A stretch of DNA of 64,000 nt from Pseudarthrobacter siccitolerans. GTDB taxonomy: Bacteria; Actinomycetota; Actinomycetes; Actinomycetales; Micrococcaceae. The stretch spans positions 1-64,000 of the forward strand of contig NZ_CAQI01000028.1 of assembly GCF_001046895.1 (NCBI RefSeq). The letters run 5' to 3'. Position 1 is the first letter of the stretch, and every line of letters begins with the position of its first letter. The notes under the pieces were generated by a model that was not told the origin of the DNA, ran no database searches, and was given only the letters and a program-made list of their open reading frames with translations. The translations under genes were made by a program, and so were the position numbers. Shown here one piece after another: positions 59,608 to 64,000 of the stretch.

Positions 59608-60041
59608 CGGAGCTCCCGGACGAGATCCTGGGCGGTTCCAGCAGCGTGGACCTCCCAGGCATCCGGAGCGTGCTTCTCCAGCAAAAACTCCGCCCGCCGT
59701 AGGCGGACCAGTAGGCGCGCAAAAGTCGCCACGGTCATTACGGCATATCCCGCGCCGACAGAGCGCCGGACCCGCTTCACGAAGGCCACGCCGTAAGGCT
59801 CGCCCGCGTGGATCTTCTGCTTCTCGACGCCGTCCAGGCCGAGCCGGATCGCGTCCTCCCAGGACTTATACGCCTTCGCCTGGGCGACGAAAGGCGAGAT
59901 CCCGCCGATATCGCCCGCGTCCTCGAAGCCCTCTTGTGCCTTGCGGCGAGGCTCCAGGCCGAAGCGCTTCTCGAAGAACTCGCCCAGGAAGCGGACGAGG
60001 GCCGTCTCCCAGGCCGTCCCCTTCTGCTTCGCGGCGCTCAC
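59604..60041 (-). CDS. Holliday-junction-resolvase-like phage nuclease
   Basis: 145 residues with KGTAWETALVRFLGEFF (the Glu of a PD-(D/E)XK-type nuclease fold), then DAGDIGGISPFVAQAKAYK given in part (GDIGG and QAKAYK), i.e. the Asp and the Q-x-K of the active site. The order resembles Hjc/archaeal-type and phage resolvases. It starts at a GTG that overlaps the stop of the 52-aa gene (GTGA). Likely acts on branched phage DNA. Confidence 0.68.
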   Translation of the reverse strand: MSAAKQKGTAWETALVRFLGEFFEKRFGLEPRRKAQEGFEDAGDIGGISPFVAQAKAYKSWEDAIRLGLDGVEKQKIHAGEPYGVAFVKRVRRSVGAGYAVMTVATFARLLVRLRRAEFLLEKHAPDAWEVHAAGTAQDLVRELR

Positions 60042-60196
60042 GAGAGGGCCTCCTCGAAGGCGTCCGCGAAAGCGTCCGCCAGGCGGCGGCCAGCCAGGGC
60101 GAAGTCCCGCGACGGGGAGTAAAGGATCGAGCCACGGCGCGGGCGGAGGCCCAGCCGGTAAGCCAGGCCCCGGAGCCGGTTCAGCGCCGCGCTCAT
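60038..60196 (-). CDS. Phage hypothetical protein (52 aa)
   Basis: A small basic protein (RLRGLAYRLGLRPRRGS) with an amphipathic helical end (LADAFADAFEEAL). Both its ends overlap neighbouring genes by four bases (ATGA and GTGA), so it is translated as part of the operon with the metallophosphoesterase and nuclease. Unknown. Confidence 0.6.
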   Translation of the reverse strand: MSAALNRLRGLAYRLGLRPRRGSILYSPSRDFALAGRRLADAFADAFEEALS

Positions 60197-60768
60197 GCCC
60201 GCGACTCCTCGAAGTCGATCCAGGCCGCGACGGCGTCCGCGTCGATCGGGAAGTCCCGACGGTCGACACCGACGTTAATCTGGCGGCCGTCGCGGCTCCA
60301 GGCGTCGTGAACGTGGCCGTGGATCAGCCAGGCGCCCTCGTCCCTAAGCCGCCATTGTGGATAGCGGTCGCCCTCGCGGTCGCCGTGGTCGCCGACATAG
60401 GGGAAGTGCGAGAGGAGGACCTTCCGGCCGCCAGGGAGCCGGAGCTCCTCGTGAAGGTGGACGGAGTCGAAGACCTCCAGGAAGCGCCGGACGTGAGTCG
60501 TGCTCTTCCGGTGCATAGGGTGAGCGGCGTCGTGGTTGCCCAGGACGAGCCGCTTCACGCCGTTTACACGCTTCACGACCTCCAGGCCCGCCGAGACGGA
60601 GCCCATAAAGACGTCGCCCAGGACAAAGAGCGTGTCGCGCTTCGTGACGACGGAATTGATCCGCTGGATCAGGGCCTCGTCGTGCTCTTCGGCGGAGGCG
60701 AAGCCTCGCGTCCTGGCGACGAAGTCGTGGCGGAAGTGCCAGTCAGAATGTAGGTAAACCTTGCTCAT
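60193..60768 (-). CDS. Calcineurin-like metallophosphoesterase
   Basis: 191 residues with the metallophosphoesterase motif series: DWHFRHD (DxH), VLGDVF (GD), GNHDAAH (GNHD) and HGHVHD (GHxH). Metal ions held by these residues hydrolyse phosphodiesters or phosphomonoesters. Many phages have such an enzyme near replication genes; the substrate is unknown. ATG 60768 has GGAGGG upstream and overlaps the stop of the previous gene. Confidence 0.82.
   Translation of the reverse strand: MSKVYLHSDWHFRHDFVARTRGFASAEEHDEALIQRINSVVTKRDTLFVLGDVFMGSVSAGLEVVKRVNGVKRLVLGNHDAAHPMHRKSTTHVRRFLEVFDSVHLHEELRLPGGRKVLLSHFPYVGDHGDREGDRYPQWRLRDEGAWLIHGHVHDAWSRDGRQINVGVDRRDFPIDADAVAAWIDFEESRA
60562..60569 (+). promoter_or_regulatory. 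Intragenic GTTTACAC site in the phosphoesterase gene
   Basis: Exact GTTTACAC, opposite to the direction of transcription, within coding sequence (a valine-asparagine region). No promoter adjoins it. Confidence 0.4.
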
Positions 60769-60917
60769 TTGTCCCTCCAGAGGGCGCCGCACGAGCAACC
60801 GTGGCCGACGCCGTAAATAGGTTCGTGTCCGGCCGGAGCGACGCAACGGCAGACGTGGCCGGAGCCGATGCCCTGGCCGCCGTTATGGCCGCAGACGGCG
60901 GGCCTCCGGCCGCTCAC
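60765..60917 (-). CDS. Phage Cys/His-rich protein (50 aa)
   Basis: GTG start overlapping the previous stop (GTGA), and its own stop overlaps the next ATG. The product has five cysteines and five histidines in CGH…HVCRCVAPAGHE…GHGCSCGAL (core pieces only), which suggests one or two bound zinc ions, like small treble-clef or ribbon proteins. Probably a nucleic-acid-associated phage protein, but that is inference. Confidence 0.6.
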   Translation of the reverse strand: MSGRRPAVCGHNGGQGIGSGHVCRCVAPAGHEPIYGVGHGCSCGALWRDK

Positions 60918-61195
60918 GAGTCGCCCCGGTAAGAGTCCAGGTGACGGCCGCCCCTGGCGACGACGTCGTCCTGGGCTGGCCAGAGGTCCGGCGAGCGGTA
61001 CGGGCCAGGCGTCGCCGGGACGTCCTCGACGCCGCCGACGATGATCGGGAGCCAGAGGACGGAGAGGCCCTCGCCGAGCTCCTCGACGCGCGGACCCTGC
61101 TCCGCGTAGAAGTAGGGGAGCTCCTGGCCGTCCAGGGTCACGCGGAGCTCCTGGCGGTCGATCACGGCCTCCGGGATCGTCCTCTCGCGGCTCAT
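60914..61195 (-). CDS. Phage hypothetical protein (93 aa)
   Basis: A 93-residue acidic protein with a beta-rich centre (ELRVTLDGQELPYFYAE; LSVLWLPIIVGG) that begins MSRERTIPEAV. No family recognised. The ATG overlaps the stop of the redoxin gene, and the end overlaps the Cys-rich gene. Confidence 0.65.
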   Translation of the reverse strand: MSRERTIPEAVIDRQELRVTLDGQELPYFYAEQGPRVEELGEGLSVLWLPIIVGGVEDVPATPGPYRSPDLWPAQDDVVARGGRHLDSYRGDS

Positions 61196-61458
61196 TCGGC
61201 GGCCCCTGCTTCCGCCTTCACGCGGTCGCGGAAAGCCTCGACCAGGTCCGGCCGGAAGCCGGTCCACTCGTCGCCGAAGGAGGTCATAACGACGGGCGAT
61301 TCGGTATAGCCGGAGTCGATCAGGAATTGACGGGCGGCGGGGTCCTCGTCGACGTTGATCTCGCGGAGGTAAGGCTCCATGCCTTCCTTCGCGATCTTCC
61401 GCTTCGTTGCCTTGCAGGGCTGGCAAACGGTCTTCGAGTAAAGGGTGATCTCAGGCAT
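61192..61458 (-). CDS. nrdH: NrdH-like glutaredoxin/thioredoxin
   Basis: An 88-residue redoxin with the active-site Cys12-Gln-Pro-Cys15 and a TESPVVMTS segment carrying the cis-Pro (SPVV) of the fold, followed by WTGFRPDLVE, as in NrdH proteins. It would pass electrons to a ribonucleotide reductase, host or phage. The GTTTACAC site ends only three bases before its ATG, with no ribosome site visible in between. It is the first gene of the operon 61458 to 59604. Confidence 0.8.
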   Translation of the reverse strand: MPEITLYSKTVCQPCKATKRKIAKEGMEPYLREINVDEDPAARQFLIDSGYTESPVVMTSFGDEWTGFRPDLVEAFRDRVKAEAGAAE

Positions 61459-61461
61459 TGC

Positions 61462-61469
61462 GTGTAAAC
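61462..61469 (-). promoter_or_regulatory. GTTTACAC operator abutting the redoxin start codon
   Basis: Minus strand: AAAGACT-GTTTACAC-GCA-ATG. The ACTGTTTACAC string is the same as in class A promoters, but TTGCGT is missing upstream. If AAGACT acts as -10, the transcript would be leaderless. Confidence 0.55.
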
Positions 61470-61492
61470 AGTCTTTCGTTTTGATACGGAGA

Positions 61493-61528
61493 AGCCCCCG
61501 CCCCTGGGAGGTTCCAGGAGCGGGGGCT
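61493..61528 (-). terminator. Phage terminator ahead of the redoxin operon
   Basis: A 15-base interrupted stem with AGCCCCCG/CGGGGGCT outer arms and CCTGG/CCAGG inner arms. On the minus strand TCTCC follows; no long U-run. Confidence 0.65.
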
Positions 61529-61549
61529 AGGGATTACTTCAGGAGGGAG

Positions 61550-61759
61550 CTAGGCCGTCGGGACCGCGATCGGCGTCTTCAGCGCGACCTTGATCCCGAC
61601 GACGAGCGCCAGGATCGCGGCGACGAAGACCAGGACCAGGGCCAGGCCCAGCGGGACCAGCGGCAGGAGGCAGACCCACAAGGGGACCAGCGCCAGCGGG
61701 CCGAGGGCCTTCAGGACGACCAGGACGAAGGAGATCAGGCTCAGCACGAGGAGCGGCAT
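61550..61759 (-). CDS. Phage membrane protein (69 aa)
   Basis: Almost entirely hydrophobic: two membrane segments (about 3-35 and 36-60) rich in Leu and Val, with a short polar end. Its ATG overlaps the stop of the gp3-like gene (TAATG type). Unknown role; holin, superinfection-related or other membrane functions are all possible. Confidence 0.62.
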   Translation of the reverse strand: MPLLVLSLISFVLVVLKALGPLALVPLWVCLLPLVPLGLALVLVFVAAILALVVGIKVALKTPIAVPTA

Positions 61760-62460
61760 TAGGCGGCGCCCTTCAGGATCAGGTTGGGCTTGGTGTAAGC
61801 CACGGTCTGACCAGCGCGCGGCCCCTTCTTCACGACGAAGGAGACGGGCTCCAGTTCCAGGACGGCGCGGACCTTGCCAGATTCGGAGTCGGCGACCAGG
61901 TCGCGGAGCTCGTCCTCGACGCCATACGCCGCGAGATCCGAAGCCATGCTCCAGGAGCCGGTCTGGAACTTGAAGATGCCGAGATCCGGCTCAGCGGCCA
62001 GGCGGAAGTAAACCTCGATCTGAGGCACCGGGCCGATGCCGTCCTGGCCCTTCTTCTTCCGTTCGGCGAAGGAGAGCTCCGCGTCCGGGTCCGGAGAGCC
62101 GTCCTCCATAGTTTCGCCGTCGGACTTCGAGATCATCTTCCCGTTGCGGCCCCAAAGGATCATGCTCTGGCGGAGAGCCTTCTCGCCTTCCAGGATGATC
62201 TCGACCTCCTTCGAGGCGGTGAAGACCTCCAGGTCGTCCTCGCCCTTCGCGTCCCACTTCTGGGGAGCGTCGCCGCCCAGGAGGTCGTAAATGGCGCTGG
62301 CGACTTCCGGGTCGCCGGTCGTCACGCGCCAGTCGTCCAGGGCGGCCGGGCGGCCGTTCAGAGTGTGGCCGGAGCGGAAGCGGCCGACGACGTCGTCGCT
62401 GAACCGCTGGCGCGGCTTCGGCTGAGATTCGGGATCAGTACCAAAGATTTTCAGTGCCAA
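61759..62460 (-). CDS. Putative recombination directionality factor, phiC31 gp3-like
   Basis: 233 residues. It begins ALKIFGTDPES, then RFRSGHTLNGRP, WRVTTGDPEVA, a GGD-rich turn, EVFTASKEVEI, and GIFKFQTGSW near the middle-end. This order resembles the phage Gp3-like family whose phiC31/phiBT1 members switch serine integrases to excision. The start is taken as TTG 62460 with AGGAG ahead. A class B element lies 70 bases upstream. Recognition is from memory of the family, so other gp3-like roles cannot be excluded. Confidence 0.55.
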   Translation of the reverse strand: MALKIFGTDPESQPKPRQRFSDDVVGRFRSGHTLNGRPAALDDWRVTTGDPEVASAIYDLLGGDAPQKWDAKGEDDLEVFTASKEVEIILEGEKALRQSMILWGRNGKMISKSDGETMEDGSPDPDAELSFAERKKKGQDGIGPVPQIEVYFRLAAEPDLGIFKFQTGSWSMASDLAAYGVEDELRDLVADSESGKVRAVLELEPVSFVVKKGPRAGQTVAYTKPNLILKGAA

Positions 62461-62529
62461 AGTAAGGGCTCCTCTTGTGTTGGACCGGCCGCGCTTCGGC
62501 GGCGGGTCCGGGGTGTATCGGACACAAGA

Positions 62530-62558
62530 GGAGAGGGCCGGGAGGTCGGATCTGCTCA
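62530..62558 (-). promoter_or_regulatory. Class B phage element, copy 3
   Basis: GGAGAGGGCC (62530-62539), 13 bases, TGCTCA (62553-62558) on the plus strand, between a terminator and the gp3-like gene. Confidence 0.55.
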
Positions 62559-62574
62559 CGGCCAGGCAAAGAAA

Positions 62575-62609
62575 AAGAGCCCCTCTCCCAGGACGGGAGA
62601 GAGGCTCTT
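62575..62609 (-). terminator. Phage terminator between micropeptide and gp3-like gene
   Basis: AAGAGCCCCTCTCCC/GGGAGAGAGGCTCTT, 15-bp stem with one mismatch and a 5-base loop, followed by TTTTC on the minus strand. Confidence 0.85.
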
Positions 62610-62611
62610 AG

Positions 62612-62683
62612 CTAGAAGGGACAGGTCACGCCGACGATCACGCCGAGGACGAAGGCCAGGAGGACGACGGCGAAGTCGCTCAT
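62612..62683 (-). CDS. Phage membrane micropeptide (23 aa)
   Basis: ATG 62683 overlaps the LAGLIDADG gene stop (ATGA); the stop TAG lies just before the terminator. The product is a single hydrophobic segment (FAVVLLAFVLGVIVGVT). Its position at an operon end suggests it is translated, but size makes this uncertain. Confidence 0.5.
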   Translation of the reverse strand: MSDFAVVLLAFVLGVIVGVTCPF

Positions 62684-63087
62684 GCCGCCGAGAGAGGCTT
62701 CGCGATACCGGCCGGGCGGGTCAGTGCCGGGCCAGGGCACGAGGCCGACTTCGAGGCTTCCGTCGGCCAGCGGTAGGCCGCCAGGACAGAGGCGATCTTG
62801 CCGGAGCGGCGCGAGCCCATAAAGGGCAGGATCTCCGCCATGATCGCCGCCGCGCGAGCTCCCGAGATCTCCGTATGCCAGGTGGGCTGATTCGGAGCCG
62901 GGCGGAGCGAGAGCCGGATCGAGGCGTCCATAAGGGACGCCGCGCGGCCGACGACGTCGCGGTCGGTCATGCCCAGGCGGATACGCGGATACTTCCCCCG
63001 GTGGGCGTCGAAGGAGCCCTCGCCCTCCAGGAGGCCAGCCAGCCAGAGGAGATCGTCGCGGGAGCCGTGGATCGCTACGGGAGTCAT
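62680..63087 (-). CDS. LAGLIDADG family protein, homing-endonuclease-like
   Basis: 135 residues with the single motif WLAGLLEGEGSF near residues 15-26, the usual helix of LAGLIDADG nucleases with the catalytic acidic residue. One-motif proteins act as homodimers. The gene begins immediately after the exonuclease stop (TAAATG), so it is an in-line part of the operon and does not interrupt a gene. It may be a free-standing homing nuclease or a domesticated DNA-binding protein. Confidence 0.72.
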   Translation of the reverse strand: MTPVAIHGSRDDLLWLAGLLEGEGSFDAHRGKYPRIRLGMTDRDVVGRAASLMDASIRLSLRPAPNQPTWHTEISGARAAAIMAEILPFMGSRRSGKIASVLAAYRWPTEASKSASCPGPALTRPAGIAKPLSAA

Positions 63088-63918
63088 TTAGGCCCCCGTC
63101 CTCTGGGCGCGTGGTACGCGGCGCTTCGGGCCAGTCTCGACGCCTTCCGGAGGTCCGGAGAAGATCTCGCGGCCGACGATCGTCCCCTTGATCTCCTTCT
63201 CGTATCGGAAGATCTCGCGAAGGTGGAGGAAGATATCGAACATTTCCTCGTCACAGCGGACGGGGACGAGCTTCCAGCCTTCCGGGCGGATATGGAGGAC
63301 CGCGCCGCCGTCAGCCTGGGGCATGGGCACGCGCCCGCCGTCCTGGCGGATAATCGAGTCCGCGAAGCGGTACGCCGCAAGCTGGACGCCGACCTCCTCG
63401 TGAATGCCGGAGCGGGTCGTCTTGTTGTCGATCCAGACACGCTCGCCCTGGATCGTCGCGAAGGCGTCGAAGCTACCGGCGTACTCGTGCTTGTCGCTCC
63501 AGACCGTCTCTTCCATGAAGTGATACTCCGGCTGGGCGACGTCCAGGAACTCGCTGAAGTGCCGAACGAAGGGCTCCAGGTCCGGATGCACGCGGCCGAC
63601 GGACTGGCCGCGAGAGAGCCGCTCAAAGAGATCGTGGGCGGCGGTGCCGACGTCGGCGGCCTTGCGAGTGTTGCGATCCGGCGCCTTCTTCAGGTGGTCG
63701 ATCGCGGCGGACGGGTCGCGGAGGACCATGTTTACGAGCGTGCCAGGATCGGCGACGGCCTCTTCGGCGACCATCTTCGCCGCCCAGTAGCGGAGGAACT
63801 CCTTCGGGAGCATACCGACTACGGAAGTAACGCCGGGGACCTTGATCGCGCCGTCGTCGGGGTTGACGTAGAAGCGGGCTCCGCCGCGCTTGATAGTGCT
63901 TACTTTCGGTGTCGTCAC
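63088..63918 (-). CDS. PD-(D/E)XK exonuclease, Cas4/RecB-like
   Basis: 276 residues. The nuclease core reads GSFDAFATIQGERVWIDNKTT given in part (GSFDAF, IDNKT), i.e. Asp then Asp-x-Lys, and the following QLAAYRFA is the Q-x3-Y motif of RecB-type nucleases. The first His of the fold is probably in AAHDLFE. Phages use such enzymes to resect DNA ends for recombination. It starts at ATG 63918 behind a class B element, and leads the operon with the LAGLIDADG gene. Confidence 0.78.
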   Translation of the reverse strand: MTTPKVSTIKRGGARFYVNPDDGAIKVPGVTSVVGMLPKEFLRYWAAKMVAEEAVADPGTLVNMVLRDPSAAIDHLKKAPDRNTRKAADVGTAAHDLFERLSRGQSVGRVHPDLEPFVRHFSEFLDVAQPEYHFMEETVWSDKHEYAGSFDAFATIQGERVWIDNKTTRSGIHEEVGVQLAAYRFADSIIRQDGGRVPMPQADGGAVLHIRPEGWKLVPVRCDEEMFDIFLHLREIFRYEKEIKGTIVGREIFSGPPEGVETGPKRRVPRAQRTGA

Positions 63919-63958
63919 AGGGACGAGCCTCCTTCAGTCGTGGATTAGGGACGAAGGA

Positions 63959-63988
63959 GGAGAGGGCCGGGGCGGCCCGTTTTGCTCA
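63959..63988 (-). promoter_or_regulatory. Class B phage element, copy 4
   Basis: GGAGAGGGCC (63959-63968), 14 bases, TGCTCA (63983-63988) on the plus strand, 41 bases ahead of the exonuclease gene. Confidence 0.55.
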
Positions 63989-64000
63989 GGGAACGACGAA

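Larger units (their letters stand above)
48445..64000. mobile_element. Left part of an integrated temperate actinophage
   Basis: A gene-dense block with leftward transcription, overlapping start and stop codons, many short genes, intrinsic terminators with short U-runs and repeated promoter elements. It encodes phage replication and recombination functions (DNA polymerase, primase-helicase, exonuclease, sigma factor, candidate directionality factor). It begins at the interrupted LLM gene and runs past the right edge. No structural, lysis, repressor or integrase gene is visible, so those must lie to the right. Confidence 0.9.

Noticed and set aside
62365..63948. A 527-codon plus-strand frame in the phage exonuclease region
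   Set aside because: Runs opposite to the operon with its class B elements and overlapping starts; the product has no motif.

Overview
The first 48.4 kb look like the chromosome of a high-GC actinobacterium, most likely a soil Micrococcaceae (Arthrobacter or Pseudarthrobacter type). The reasons are the GC-rich third codon positions, frequent GTG starts, the monosaccharide ABC transporter mmsA/mmsB/chvE set, an MmyB-type regulator, several GAF-ANTAR regulators and CGACGGCGG-type terminator hairpins. From about 48,445 to the right edge the window holds the left part of a temperate actinophage, almost all of it transcribed leftward.

Chromosomal layout. Positions 1-4671 hold a rightward operon with the end of a metabolite/H+ symporter, an SDR, a D-2-hydroxyacid dehydrogenase and idnO/idnD-like dehydrogenases, consistent with L-idonate/ketogluconate catabolism. 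Positions 4727-9026 hold a leftward sugar ABC transporter (mmsB, mmsA, chvE) with an attenuator-like hairpin behind the binding-protein gene and a LacI-type operator in its promoter. Positions 9189-12867 hold a TetR regulator, its palindromic operator, an MFS transporter and a YtcJ-like amidohydrolase. Positions 13046-22325 hold assorted enzymes and transporters (DUF2236, DUF817, LLM monooxygenase, APH-like kinase, MmyB regulator, Bcr/CflA-like efflux, zinc alcohol dehydrogenase, lipoprotein). Positions 22341-25069 hold a probably iron-controlled pair, an Ntn acylase and a siderophore-type N-acyltransferase, behind a DtxR/IdeR-like box. Positions 25142-27550 include a CPBP-like membrane protein and trxB.

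Positions 28071-36054 are the most unusual chromosomal region. Six GAF-ANTAR proteins (predicted sensory RNA-binding antiterminators) lie together with three related small helical proteins, two further small proteins and a cytochrome P450. Two similar small-protein/GAF-ANTAR modules flank the P450. Positions 36051-47994 then hold an S51 peptidase, an ArsR/SRPBCC pair, a thioesterase, a class A PBP, a PadR regulator, an ammonium transporter, a nitrilase-family enzyme, DUF202 proteins and lhgO.

Prophage. A luciferase-like monooxygenase gene is cut after 88 codons at about 48,444, which marks attL. The phage part encodes family A DNA polymerase, a primase-helicase of the D5/P4 type, a sigma factor, a SprT-like protein, a PD-(D/E)XK exonuclease, a resolvase-like nuclease, a metallophosphoesterase, a NrdH-like redoxin, a LAGLIDADG protein, a LigA domain-Ia-like protein and a protein resembling the phiC31 gp3 recombination directionality factor. 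The integrase and the structural genes lie beyond the window.

Two repeated control elements organise the phage genes. One is a 38-bp promoter (TTGCGT-N18-TASACT followed at once by GTTTACAC). The other is GGAGAGGGCC-N13/14-TGCTCA, as read on the + strand, found ahead of other leftward genes. Single GTTTACAC sites also lie inside and between genes, which recalls stoperator-type repressor systems. I read these repeats by eye, so a computed count is needed.
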